Assembly: GCA_013289955.1 (NCBI GenBank)
Contig: JABCYZ010000021.1
Span: forward strand, 1-64,000
Source: Acidobacteriota bacterium
GTDB taxonomy: Bacteria; Acidobacteriota; Terriglobia; Acidiferrales; UBA7541
Length of the DNA stretch: 64,000 bases
Direction: 5' to 3'
Of this stretch, positions 43,302 to 52,735 are shown piece by piece. The notes beneath the pieces are model-generated. The model was not told where the DNA came from, did no database searches, and saw nothing but the letters and a program-made list of their open reading frames with translations. The position numbers were made by a program, and so were the translations under genes. Position 1 is the stretch's first letter. Every line of letters starts with the position of its first letter.

Positions 43302-46300
43302 GTGGCCGAAGACCGGCTGACAAGTTCAGACAAGCGGGCGCTGCTGCTCTGGGTGCTGCTGGGCATCGTGGGCGTGGTGTTCGCTCACCGATACTTTTTC
43401 CAGGCCTTTCCGGAAGCCTCCGTGGATTTCAAGGTTTCGCGCGAGGAAGCCCTCAGGCGAGCGCGCGAATTTGTTGGCAGCCTTGGGGAAGACGTCAGCG
43501 GCTACCAATCCGCGATCGTTTTCGATGTGGATGATGACGCGAAAACCTACCTCGAGCGCGAGATGGGGCTGCAGCAAGCAAATCAGCTGATGTCCAGCGA
43601 GCTGCATATCTGGTATTGGAAGGTACGCTTCTTCCGGCCCAAACAGGAAGAGGAGTTTCTCGTGCGGTTGAGCCCCGGTGGACAAATCGTCGGCTACGGT
43701 CACGCCATTGAAGAGATGCGCGCGGGCCCGGAGCTGGACAGCGCGGCGGCCCGGACGCGGGCAGAGAGCTTTCTCAGCGGAAAATTGGGAGTGAACCTCG
43801 CGAATTGGGATTTTCTCGCCGAAGAGACCAGTTCGCACAAGCTGCCCAACCGCATGGACTGGGAATTCACGTGGGAGAAGCACGGATTCAGGGCCAAGGA
43901 CGCGCCCTACCAGCTGAAGACAGTCGTCGACGGCGACCGCGTGAACGGGAGCCGCGAGTTTCTGAAAGTGCCGGAAGACTGGGAGCGCAGCTACAAAAGA
44001 TTGCGGTCCAGCAACGACACCCTGACTCTGGCTTTCATCGTTCCCTATTTGCTCTTGCTCGGAGCCGCGGTGGCTCTGGCTCTTGTGCTCACGCGCAAAG
44101 GCCAAACGACGTGGGGGCTGGCGATCAAGGCAGGTGTGCTCGTCGCGGTTCTCTTGTTTCTCAAGGACCTGAATGATTGGCCGCTTTGGGCCGCAAGCTA
44201 CAACACGACGGACGCCTACGGAAGTTTTCTTGCCTCGAAGATCGCGACCTCGCTGCTCGTGGCGCTGCTGACGGCAGCGCTTACGGTTACCGCCATCGTG
44301 CCGTCCGCCGAAGCGCTCTACCGGACCACGCAACCAGGACGGCTGCGGCTTGGCAAGGCGTTCACTCTCGGAGGGATGCGGACGAAAGAGTTTTTTTCCT
44401 CCGCGGCCGTCGGCGTCTCCCTGGCGGCGGTGCACATCGGGTATTTGACCGCATTCTACATGATCGCCGGGCACATCGGAGCCTGGGCGCCGCAAGAACT
44501 GAATTACGAAAATTCCGCCAGCACCGTGTTCCCGTGGATTGCCGGCGTAGCCATCGGAGTAACGGCAGCCACCAGCGAAGAATTTCTTTTCCGCTTGTTC
44601 GCCATCCCATTTTTTTACCGGCTGACGCGTTCGCGCTGGATTGCCGTGATTCTGCCTGCGTTTCTATGGAGTTTTCTGCACAGCAACTACCCCCAGGAGC
44701 CCGCTTATGTCCGCGGAATCGAAATCGGAGTGATGGGGATTCTGGCGGGAATCGTGATGCTGCGGTGGGGCATTCTGGCGACACTGATCTGGCACTACAC
44801 CGTGGACGCCTCGCTTGTGGGGCTCCTGCTGATTCGTTCGAGCAGCCCTTACCTGAAGATCTCGGGAGTCCTCGTCGGCGCGGCGGCGCTTCTGCCGATG
44901 GCCTACGGCGCGTTGTCGTACCTCAAACGAGGGTCCTTTGAAACAGGCGAAGAGTTGTTCAACCGGGCTGCGCCCATCGCGGATGTCTCTTTCAGCTTGC
45001 CTGCGACGGTAAGCGGAGCGGCGGTCAAAGTGCGGCGATACGACGCTCTCAGCAGCGGGAAGATTCTGCTTCTGGCGGGATGTTTGCTTCTCGGAGCCGC
45101 GGTTGTCTGGAAGCTGAAAGTTCCGCAGCTCGGGGATTACCTGGAGGTTTCGGTCAACGGACGAGAAGCGACAGCGCGTGCCGGCGAAATCCTCCGGCAG
45201 CATGGCATCGATCCCGGCTCGTATCACCGTACGACAGTGCTTGTGAACGTGACCGACCCGTTCGCCAACGAGTTTCTTCGCGAGCGCATCGGGATTCCAG
45301 GGCTCAACGCGATTTATTCGGGATTGATTCCTGGAGCTTTGTGGCGCGTGCGCTATTTCCGTGACGGGCAGGCGGAAGAGTATGCCGTGATCCTCAAGCC
45401 GGACGGCGCTCTTCACTCCCTGCACCACACGCTGGCGGAAAATACTCCGGGGGCCTCGCTCGCCAAAGACGAAGCGGTTGCCCGGGCCGGGAAATTTCTG
45501 CGAGACGAAAAAAAGCTGGACCTGACGGGCTGGACACTCGTCGATGCAAAGCCGGAAAAGCATCCGCACCGCGTCGACTATCAGCTTACCTGGCAGCAGG
45601 ATGCGACACTCGATGCTGGAAATATTTCCGGAGCCGATTCCGCTGATCACGCCCATGCACGATTCGAGGTGGACGTGCTCGGCGATGAGCCCTCCAATTA
45701 CCGCACGTATATCAAAATTCCCGAGGAGTGGGTTCGCAAGCACGACGAGACCACGCTCGGCAGCACAATCCTCGAGTACGGCGTGCCCATTCTGTTCTTC
45801 GGCGGACTCGGAATTACGGCCTTGATTCTGTTTCTGAAGAACCTGCGGTCTGAAGCCGCGCGGGCGATTCCGTGGAAACGAATATCCGTTTGGGCCGGTG
45901 CGGGACTGGCCGCATTTGTTCTTTCGTTCCTGCTCGGCAGCGGCATTGCGAATTCCTTGAGCCTCTACAGAACCGAAATTCCCTTCAAAGCGATGATCGC
46001 GACGCTCGTGATAGGATTCGCGCTGGGGGCGGCCTTCGACTGGGGCGGCCTTGCGCTGCTGCTGGGCACGGCTTGGTATTACGCGGTTCGTGCCTTTGGT
46101 GAAGACCGGATTCCAGCCGGAGGGAAGCTGCCCGCGGTTTACTATCGCGACGCTCTATGGATTGGCCTCGGCGGAAGCGCCGCATCGATTGGTCTGAACC
46201 GCGTGCTTGCCTGGGCCTCCACGCACTGGCCAACGGCGCATCGCAGCATGGGTGCATTCTTTGGTCACAATCTCGACGCGGTCCTTCCCGGGGGGGCCGT

Positions 46301-46742
46301 TCTTGCCGGAACAATCCTTCAGTGCCTTTTCTATGCAGGATTGCTCACGATGGTGGCGGCCTTCGTGGCGTCGATCGTCAGGGCCTCGTGGCTGCGGCTC
46401 TTGCTCTTCCTGCTTGGCGCGCTGGCTCTCACGGGAAGCAGTTGGGGAAATGGTGCTGATTTTGCCAAGCAATTCCTCGCCGAGGCCATCCTGCTTGCAT
46501 TTATCGTTGTCGGTGTGCGCTGGGTGACACGTTTCAATATTCTGGGAATCATCCTGGTCGTTGCCTTCAGCGGCTTGCTGGGAGGAGCCGTTCCATTGCT
46601 CGAGCAGCCCAACTCGTTTTATCGGATGAATGGATATGCGCTGCTTCTTCTGATGGGACTGTTGCTCGCCTGGCTTCGCTTCCTATGGCAAGCGCGCCGC
46701 AGCGCCGTACACTTGAACATGGGGTCTGAAACCTTAAACTAG
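43302..46742 (+). CDS. giant CPBP-family intramembrane protease fusion
   Basis: The protein is about 1146 aa. One N-terminal membrane helix precedes a PepSY-like periplasmic region (REEALRRAREFVGSLGED...). A multi-helix CPBP/Abi (CAAX-protease-like) core follows, with TSEEFLFRLF (the EExxxR motif, about residue 425), SFLHSNYP and IWHYTVDASL carrying the likely His ligands. A second PepSY-like copy (NGREATARAGEILRQHG...) comes next, and then six or more further helices. CPBP proteins are usually 200-350 aa, so the doubled sensor and second membrane block are unusual. GTG 43302 has GGGAGG just upstream; TTG 43278 is the longer option. Confidence 0.82.
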   Translation: MAEDRLTSSDKRALLLWVLLGIVGVVFAHRYFFQAFPEASVDFKVSREEALRRAREFVGSLGEDVSGYQSAIVFDVDDDAKTYLEREMGLQQANQLMSSELHIWYWKVRFFRPKQEEEFLVRLSPGGQIVGYGHAIEEMRAGPELDSAAARTRAESFLSGKLGVNLANWDFLAEETSSHKLPNRMDWEFTWEKHGFRAKDAPYQLKTVVDGDRVNGSREFLKVPEDWERSYKRLRSSNDTLTLAFIVPYLLLLGAAVALALVLTRKGQTTWGLAIKAGVLVAVLLFLKDLNDWPLWAASYNTTDAYGSFLASKIATSLLVALLTAALTVTAIVPSAEALYRTTQPGRLRLGKAFTLGGMRTKEFFSSAAVGVSLAAVHIGYLTAFYMIAGHIGAWAPQELNYENSASTVFPWIAGVAIGVTAATSEEFLFRLFAIPFFYRLTRSRWIAVILPAFLWSFLHSNYPQEPAYVRGIEIGVMGILAGIVMLRWGILATLIWHYTVDASLVGLLLIRSSSPYLKISGVLVGAAALLPMAYGALSYLKRGSFETGEELFNRAAPIADVSFSLPATVSGAAVKVRRYDALSSGKILLLAGCLLLGAAVVWKLKVPQLGDYLEVSVNGREATARAGEILRQHGIDPGSYHRTTVLVNVTDPFANEFLRERIGIPGLNAIYSGLIPGALWRVRYFRDGQAEEYAVILKPDGALHSLHHTLAENTPGASLAKDEAVARAGKFLRDEKKLDLTGWTLVDAKPEKHPHRVDYQLTWQQDATLDAGNISGADSADHAHARFEVDVLGDEPSNYRTYIKIPEEWVRKHDETTLGSTILEYGVPILFFGGLGITALILFLKNLRSEAARAIPWKRISVWAGAGLAAFVLSFLLGSGIANSLSLYRTEIPFKAMIATLVIGFALGAAFDWGGLALLLGTAWYYAVRAFGEDRIPAGGKLPAVYYRDALWIGLGGSAASIGLNRVLAWASTHWPTAHRSMGAFFGHNLDAVLPGGAVLAGTILQCLFYAGLLTMVAAFVASIVRASWLRLLLFLLGALALTGSSWGNGADFAKQFLAEAILLAFIVVGVRWVTRFNILGIILVVAFSGLLGGAVPLLEQPNSFYRMNGYALLLLMGLLLAWLRFLWQARRSAVHLNMGSETLN

Positions 46743-46991
46743 CTCCCGTCCCCCCCGGATAATTCTCTCGGGAGAGGCAATGCCGGGCAACCTCTGGCCT
46801 GCTGTGGAAATCCGAAACAAATAGGCTTCGGTATTCGTTCTCTTAATGGAAGTGGATGCTCACCCAGGGGTGTCTTAGCACGTCCAAATTGGGTGGTCGC
46901 GTAACATTCTTAGTGCGATGGGCTCACTGATACGGCCTAAGGTGTTGTTAAATAAGGCGCAACGCCATTGCACGAGAAGAGAAAGCGAAAA

Positions 46992-47669
46992 ATGCCGCTT
47001 CCAAGATGGGCTCTAGCTTTGGCTAATAATGCAGGCCTGGCGGGTGGCACCGGCGCCTCCCTGGCTACGGTGGACTGTTTGCCCAACCTCAACGAGCGCA
47101 CCCTTGTGGCGGAAGCGCAAGCCGGGAACCGCGCGGCTTTCGAAGAGCTTGTCCACCGCTACGACCGGGACGTGCTGCGGCTGGCCCTGAATCTGATGAA
47201 ACGGCCTGAAGACGCGCGCGACGTCTACCAGGAAGCTTTCCTCAAGGTTTACCGCAATCTGCACCGCTTCCGTTTCGAGTGCAGCTTCTACACCTGGCTT
47301 TACCGGATCGTCACCAACGTTTGCCTCGATCAGCTGCGGCGCCGCCAGGCGCGGCCCGAGGATCAAGCGCCTGAATCGAACTCCGGAAATCATGAAGAGG
47401 GCATCACCGATTTCTTTGAACGCCAGCGCGAACATCGCCCCACGCTCGATCCCGAGCGGCAGCTTTTTGGAAAAGAGATCCAGGCGCGCATCGCTTCAGC
47501 GATGGAGCGCCTCTCGCCGCGCGAACGAATCGTCTTTGAATTGAAGCACTATCAGGGATTGAAATTGCGCGCCATCGGCGATGCGCTGGGCACAACGGAA
47601 GAGACGGTGAAGAATTCGCTGTTTCGCGCGACGCGCAAGCTGCGCAGCCAGTTGGGAGGCCTGCGATGA
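46992..47669 (+). CDS. ECF RNA polymerase sigma factor (RpoE-like)
   Basis: Region 2 is visible as AFEELVHRYDRDVLRLALNL...DVYQEAFLKVYRNLHRFRFECSFYTWLYRIVTN. Region 4 reads LSPRERIVFELKHYQGLKLRAIGDALGTTEETVKNSLFRATRKLR. A linker of about 45 residues separates them. It directs polymerase to envelope-stress-type promoters. ATG 46992 is preferred to an in-frame TTG at 46968. Its stop overlaps the anti-sigma start by ATGA. It heads a five-gene operon running to 52631. Confidence 0.93.
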   Translation: MPLPRWALALANNAGLAGGTGASLATVDCLPNLNERTLVAEAQAGNRAAFEELVHRYDRDVLRLALNLMKRPEDARDVYQEAFLKVYRNLHRFRFECSFYTWLYRIVTNVCLDQLRRRQARPEDQAPESNSGNHEEGITDFFERQREHRPTLDPERQLFGKEIQARIASAMERLSPRERIVFELKHYQGLKLRAIGDALGTTEETVKNSLFRATRKLRSQLGGLR

Positions 47670-48784
47670 CTGCGCCTCAACCGCTCCATTGCAAAGAGGT
47701 TGCCGGACTGCTGGTGTTCTACTCCTGCCGCGAGACCAGCGAACAGGAGAACGCGCTGATTGAAATGCACCTGGCCACCTGCGCGGCGTGCGCCTCACAG
47801 CTTGCCGAGGAGCGCGGGCTGCACGAATCCCTGATGGAGGCACTGCAAGCCTCCGAGCAGAGTGATCCGGGCGGCATACTTCTTTCGCAGTGCCGCAGCG
47901 AACTTGCCGAAGCACTTGATGATTTGTCCGCTCCTGTCTTGGAAGAGCGCTGGCAGCCGTTGGGATGGCTGCGCCGCTCGATGGCCATGCACCCGGTTCT
48001 GAATGGCGCTCTTCTCCTTTTGATTGGCGCGGCACTCGGCACGCAGCTTTTGCCATGGGTTTCCGCGCGCCTTGATTCCAATTCGAACGGCCCAAGAGTG
48101 AATGTTTCGCCCGCAGCGCGCTTCACGGAAGATCAACTCTCGAAGATGCTCGTCGCGGGCATCAATTGGGCACCCACGTCGGACGGCGCACCGGGCACTC
48201 TGCAGGTTCACGTGCGCACGGAAGAGCCGCTGGTTCTTTCCGGCAGCGTGGATGACCCGGACTTTCGCCGCGTTCTGACGTATGTCGTCGAGAACGGCGA
48301 CCAGACCGACGCGGGAGTGCGTATGGATTGCCTCGATGCGCTGCGCGCCCGCAACGCCGATCTGGACGTGCGCCGGGCCTTGCTTTTCGCGGCTCGCAAG
48401 GATCAGAACCCCGCGGTTCGCATGAAAGCTCTCGAATCCTTGCGCGACGCTGTGGCGGACCAGGCCGTGCGCGAGACTTTGATTGATGCGCTGGAGCACG
48501 ATCTGAATCCGGGAGTCCGGGTCGAAGCCGTCAACCTGCTGGTTCGTTCGCTGGAACCGGGCGCGCTGGATTCTTCGGACGATGTTGCACCCGCGATTGC
48601 GCCGGAGGGCGTCGAACGTCCCCTCGACCCCTCGATGGAACACGTGGTGCGCACTCTCGAGGAACTTCAACGCAGCGACCCCAATCGCTACGTCCGGCTG
48701 CGGAGCGCCGCGGCTTTGCGGCAGATCGGCACGCGTGACGTGCAGACGGAAGCGCACCCGGAAGTTCAGCAAGAAGTGCATTAA
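47666..48784 (+). CDS. zinc-finger anti-sigma factor with HEAT-like domain
   Basis: The N-terminal anti-sigma domain has the HxxxCxxC zinc signature (H35, C39, C42). One membrane helix (about residues 108-130) leads to a periplasmic part that contains HEAT-like repeats (VRMDCLDALRARN; VRMKALESLRDAV; VRVEAVNLLVRSL). The zinc domain should hold the co-encoded ECF sigma factor at the membrane. The HEAT-like repeats are an uncommon sensory or scaffolding addition. The 4-nt overlap with the sigma gene supports stoichiometric synthesis. Confidence 0.88.
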   Translation: MTAPQPLHCKEVAGLLVFYSCRETSEQENALIEMHLATCAACASQLAEERGLHESLMEALQASEQSDPGGILLSQCRSELAEALDDLSAPVLEERWQPLGWLRRSMAMHPVLNGALLLLIGAALGTQLLPWVSARLDSNSNGPRVNVSPAARFTEDQLSKMLVAGINWAPTSDGAPGTLQVHVRTEEPLVLSGSVDDPDFRRVLTYVVENGDQTDAGVRMDCLDALRARNADLDVRRALLFAARKDQNPAVRMKALESLRDAVADQAVRETLIDALEHDLNPGVRVEAVNLLVRSLEPGALDSSDDVAPAIAPEGVERPLDPSMEHVVRTLEELQRSDPNRYVRLRSAAALRQIGTRDVQTEAHPEVQQEVH

Positions 48785-48820
48785 GAACTACAACGTTTTG
48801 AAGAGAAACGCCGTCAAGAG

Positions 48821-50632
48821 ATGAGCACAATTACGAATTTCAGATCGATGGGCGGCGCCTTCGCGGGCGTTCCCCGCAGGGCCCTTCCGCTGGTTTTCTG
48901 TTTCGCGCTCTTGCCCGGCTTCGCTTCAGGCGCAAGCTCTTCCGATCCTTCCGCCGATCCGCCCGTTCCCTCGGATCCCGGGCCGCGCGCATCCGTGGAT
49001 CGCTCGGGAACGCTGCAAACCAGGGACGGTCTGACACTGCATCTTACCGCGGACCTGGGCTCGGTGCGTATCGTCGCTCTGGAGCCCGGTGCGCCGCCGC
49101 TGGTCCGCTATACCGCGCATATCGAGACCGATGCACGCGCCCCGCTGGCGCAAAGTCTTCTGGATCGCTATTCGCTCACGGCGAGAGCAACCGCTTCGGG
49201 TGTGGAAATCATCGGAGCCTCGCCGTCGCAAACCGGCCGTAGCGCGGCAAACGCCCAGTTCTATGTGCAGTTTGAAGTGGCTGTCCCGGCGGGCTACAGC
49301 CTCGACATCAACACCGGCGTCGGCGATATCGAAACGCAGGATATCGGAGGAACTGCCAGTCTGATCACGCAAGGCGGCAACATCCGGACAGGACGCATCG
49401 GCTTCACGGGGTTTCGCAACGCATCGCAGGGCCGTTCGAGCGCCAAACTATCCACCGAAGGCGGGCACATCCAGGTGCAAGACGTTGCCGGCAACCTGGA
49501 TGCCTTTACCGCCGGAGGACACATTGTTGCGGGAAACATTTCCGGTGACGCCGTATTGCGCAGCGGCGGCGGACACATCCGCGCCGGGCAGATCAGCGGC
49601 CGAGCGCAACTGGAAACCGACGGCGGCAACATCACCCTGAAACAAGCGGGGAGCTTCGTCAGCGTGCGCACCGGCGGCGGACAGATCGACTTCGGCGAGG
49701 TACGCGGCTCCGTTCGCGCGCAGACCGGCGGCGGCGGCATCCGCATCATCACCGTTTCCGGGCCGATGGAAGTGGAATCAAACGGCGGAAGCATTTGCCT
49801 GACGCGCGTGGCAGGCGCGGTACAGGCAGCCACTGCGGGCGGCACGATTCAAGCCTGGATAAATCCCGATGCTGGCTCATCCGGAGGCAAGGTGAGCCTT
49901 CCAGGCGCCTCGCAGCTCTCCTCCGGTGCCGGAGACATCATTGTTTTTTTGCCGAGAAATCTTGCAGCGAACATCGACGCGCTGGTTGAAAATGGCGGGT
50001 TAAGCCGAATCGATGCCGACCCGGCGCTGCTATTGAACATCCAGTCGCCCGGAAACCGCGGAGCCGGCCCCGTGCGCGCCACCGGCATGCTGAACGGCGG
50101 AGGCGAGGTCCTCAAGCTGCGCACTACCGTGGGCCGCATCCGCCTGCAGTTCCTCGATGCTGACACCGGATTGCGCGATTCGCTCATTCGCGAGCAGCGC
50201 GAACGCATCGATCGCAAGCACGATTCCGACATTCTGCCGGTCAAGGCTTCGGGGCCCGATGCAAAAGGCGAAGAACCTCCTGCGCGGGGAGAAACGAGCG
50301 ACTGGCTCGAGAGCTGGATGGACAAGCTTGAGATTGCCCTGCTCGGCGGGTTGCACGAGGATTCCAGCGATTTTTTCAAGCGGCTCATCGCCGCGCCGCA
50401 CCCGGCCTATCCCGAGCTTGCCAAACGCGCGCACATCCAGGGAGTCGTAAAGCTGCAGGTAAAGGTGAAAACGGATGGGAGGGTCGAAGTAGAAAAGATC
50501 TTGCAAGGCGAGCCGGTGCTCGCCGAAGCAGCCGTGGAAGCGGTGAAGAAGTGGCGGGCGAACCCCGCTTCGATCAATGGCACTCGAGTCGAAACCATTT
50601 CGACGGTCACGTTTGATTTTGAGCCGCACTGA
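48821..50632 (+). CDS. DUF4097-type beta-solenoid protein with TonB C-terminal domain
   Basis: The N-terminus is a signal peptide (about residues 20-38). Residues about 160-345 form a row of eight or nine near-regular repeats of about 18-20 residues, each with GGxI and an Ala/Val turn (TEGGHIQVQDV, TAGGHIVAGNI, SGGGHIRAGQI, TGGGQIDFGEV). This is a DUF4097-like beta-solenoid. The last 90 residues are a TonB C-terminal domain (HPAYPELAKRAHIQGVVKLQVKV). No membrane helix other than the signal peptide is visible, so it may be a periplasmic envelope protein and not a classical TonB. Confidence 0.83.
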   Translation: MSTITNFRSMGGAFAGVPRRALPLVFCFALLPGFASGASSSDPSADPPVPSDPGPRASVDRSGTLQTRDGLTLHLTADLGSVRIVALEPGAPPLVRYTAHIETDARAPLAQSLLDRYSLTARATASGVEIIGASPSQTGRSAANAQFYVQFEVAVPAGYSLDINTGVGDIETQDIGGTASLITQGGNIRTGRIGFTGFRNASQGRSSAKLSTEGGHIQVQDVAGNLDAFTAGGHIVAGNISGDAVLRSGGGHIRAGQISGRAQLETDGGNITLKQAGSFVSVRTGGGQIDFGEVRGSVRAQTGGGGIRIITVSGPMEVESNGGSICLTRVAGAVQAATAGGTIQAWINPDAGSSGGKVSLPGASQLSSGAGDIIVFLPRNLAANIDALVENGGLSRIDADPALLLNIQSPGNRGAGPVRATGMLNGGGEVLKLRTTVGRIRLQFLDADTGLRDSLIREQRERIDRKHDSDILPVKASGPDAKGEEPPARGETSDWLESWMDKLEIALLGGLHEDSSDFFKRLIAAPHPAYPELAKRAHIQGVVKLQVKVKTDGRVEVEKILQGEPVLAEAAVEAVKKWRANPASINGTRVETISTVTFDFEPH

Positions 50633-50749
50633 CGGCGAGTTCGGCCGCCGGGGGAATGGCGCGCGAGTTTTGTTCGGGTCCTGGGTGCGGAGTCGATGCG
50701 CAGTAACGAGCCACGGCTCGTGAGATGTACTCGAAGGGGGTAGAACGCG

Positions 50750-51514
50750 ATGCTACGTCCTGGGTTGCGCGCTGCGGTGCTGTTCATCCTTGCGCTGACG
50801 GTGGGTTCGGCCGCGCCGGGCTTTGCGAAAAGCAAAGACTTCAATCATTCCTATCCGCTGCTGCCGGGCGGCTCCTTTGAGCTGCAAAACGTCAACGGGC
50901 CGGTCCAAATCGAGGGATGGGACCGCGATATGATTGAAATCCGCGCGGTAAAAATCGCCAAGGAAAAAGAGTCGGACCTCGACCGCGTCACTATCGAAGT
51001 CGACGCCAAACCAAATGATGTTTCTGTCGTCACCCGTTATCCGCAAAATGAAGGCGTGGAAGTAGCGGTCGAATATACGATCCGCGTTCCGCACGGCGCG
51101 CGCGTGGAACATGTCGGCACGGTCAATGGCACGGTGAAGATCGCTGGCGTCGAGTCAGTCGAAGAGCTGCGCACGGTGAACGGAAACATCGAGGTCTACG
51201 AAGGCGGCGGAAACGTCCACGCCCACACAACGAACGGCAATGTGCACCTCGAGCTATCGCGTGCCCTGGACGAAAAAGGCATGGCCGCGGAGACGACCAA
51301 TGGCTCCGTGCTTCTGGCTGTTCCCCCCGATACGCAAGCGAACCTCGAAGCCCGCTCGCTCAACGGAAACTTTTACTCCGAGCTGCCGTTTTCTCAGGAG
51401 ACGGCTGAGCGTCCCCGCGAAATGCGCGGAAAATTTGGCAAGGGCGGCGCTACCATCCGGCTGAATACCGTCAATGGCGGCATCCAAATCGTAATCTTGC
51501 GGTCGACGGTTTGA
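50750..51514 (+). CDS. DUF4097 family periplasmic protein
   Basis: The protein has a signal peptide (about residues 1-26, ending GFAKS) and a DUF4097 beta-repeat body. Repeats include FELQNVNGPVQIEGW, HVGTVNGTVKIAGV, LRTVNGNIEVYEGG, TTNGNVHLEL and LNTVNGGIQIVI, each with an NG turn. Length is 254 aa. It lies 118 nt after the larger DUF4097/TonB protein and shares its fold, so one may have arisen from the other. Function unknown; envelope stress is suggested by the operon. Confidence 0.86.
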   Translation: MLRPGLRAAVLFILALTVGSAAPGFAKSKDFNHSYPLLPGGSFELQNVNGPVQIEGWDRDMIEIRAVKIAKEKESDLDRVTIEVDAKPNDVSVVTRYPQNEGVEVAVEYTIRVPHGARVEHVGTVNGTVKIAGVESVEELRTVNGNIEVYEGGGNVHAHTTNGNVHLELSRALDEKGMAAETTNGSVLLAVPPDTQANLEARSLNGNFYSELPFSQETAERPREMRGKFGKGGATIRLNTVNGGIQIVILRSTV

Positions 51515-51554
51515 AGCCGGCTGCGTCTAAGAGAATCAGGAGGACGGAACAATC

Positions 51555-52631
51555 ATGAGGAAACGGAATTTGCTTATCAGTGGAGGCGCCGCGATGCTCG
51601 GCCTCGCGCTGATTGCACTGCCCAGCCCTTCGGCACGTTCAGAGGAACAGGCAGATGCACAAGCGGCGCAAGCTCAACAGAAAATGGATGAGGTGCAGGC
51701 ACGCCTGAGGGAGAGGCTTCTAGCCCAACAGGAACGAATGGCCGAGCGCATCGAGGAACGAATGCTCCAGGCGTCGCTGAGGACTGCCGTTCGGGAAGCT
51801 CAGGACCCGCAACCGCGAATCGAGGTAAGACCAGATCCCGGCGACGACGATAGGATGGTGCTCCTCGGCGATGAAGGCGCAAGCTGGCTAGGCGTTGAAT
51901 CGCAGGAAATAACCTCGGAGAAAGCCAGGGAACTGAAGCTGCCCGCCGAACGCGGCGTCTTGCTAGGACGCATCGTGCCGGACAGCCCGGCCGCCAAAGC
52001 CGGCCTGAAAGACAACGATGTCATCACCGAGATTAATGGGCAGCGCGTCGAAGGTGCAGCGCAGTTCCGCCGCATGATTCACGAAATTCCTGCAGGACGC
52101 TCGGTGCAGTTCACGGTGTGGCGCGACGGCAAGGCGCAATCCATTGGCGTGACGCTGGGTGAGTCGGAAGATCACGGAAATATGTGGTTCAAAACGGCTC
52201 CGCGTGCGTTTTCTTTCGAGCTCCCCAGTATTGAAATGCCGGAAGTGGCGCCCATGCCGGGTGTGGACATCGGAGCCTATGGGATGCTGGCCGGTTCGCG
52301 GCCGCGCTTGGGAATTGATGCCGAAGATTTGGGAGGGCAATTCGGCGCCTATTTCGGCGCGCCCGATGGCGAAGGTGTGCTCGTTCGCGAAGTGAACTCC
52401 GGCTCTCCGGCAGAAAAGGCGGGCGTAAAGAGCGGCGACGTGATCACTTCGCTGAACGGCGAACGCATCCGCTCGCTCGGCGATCTGCGCGAGAAGCTTG
52501 CTGGCAAGCGGGACGAAAAAACGGTGAAGCTAGGTGTCCTGCGGAACAGGAGCGAGATAAGCATTCCGGTGGAGATGCCTCCTCCGCCCTCAAAAACCCC
52601 TCGTGCCATTTCGCGACGCACCAATATCTGA
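51555..52631 (+). CDS. secreted protein with two PDZ domains
   Basis: A signal peptide (ending PSARSEEQ) is followed by a coiled-coil region (about residues 33-75, Gln/Arg/Glu-rich). Two PDZ domains follow: GVLLGRIVPDSPAAKAGLKDNDVITEING and GVLVREVNSGSPAEKAGVKSGDVITSLNG. No protease catalytic domain is present. It may present misfolded envelope substrates to a separate protease. It is the last gene of the sigma operon and ends at a strong terminator. Confidence 0.87.
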   Translation: MRKRNLLISGGAAMLGLALIALPSPSARSEEQADAQAAQAQQKMDEVQARLRERLLAQQERMAERIEERMLQASLRTAVREAQDPQPRIEVRPDPGDDDRMVLLGDEGASWLGVESQEITSEKARELKLPAERGVLLGRIVPDSPAAKAGLKDNDVITEINGQRVEGAAQFRRMIHEIPAGRSVQFTVWRDGKAQSIGVTLGESEDHGNMWFKTAPRAFSFELPSIEMPEVAPMPGVDIGAYGMLAGSRPRLGIDAEDLGGQFGAYFGAPDGEGVLVREVNSGSPAEKAGVKSGDVITSLNGERIRSLGDLREKLAGKRDEKTVKLGVLRNRSEISIPVEMPPPPSKTPRAISRRTNI

Positions 52632-52653
52632 TATTCAGGAAAGTTCCAGCAAG

Positions 52654-52690
52654 AAAAGACCCGGGCAGTGTGCCCGGGTCTTTTCTTTTC
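52654..52690. terminator. bidirectional intrinsic terminator
   Basis: AAAAGACCCGGGCA (52654-52667) pairs with TGCCCGGGTCTTTT (52671-52684) around a GTG loop, a 14-bp stem with A/T runs on both sides. It separates the plus-strand sigma operon from the convergent minus-strand peptide cluster. Confidence 0.9.
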
Positions 52691-52735
52691 GTACACCGAT
52701 TTTCTGATCGCCTCTCCAGTCCGAGCGGGCAAGAT

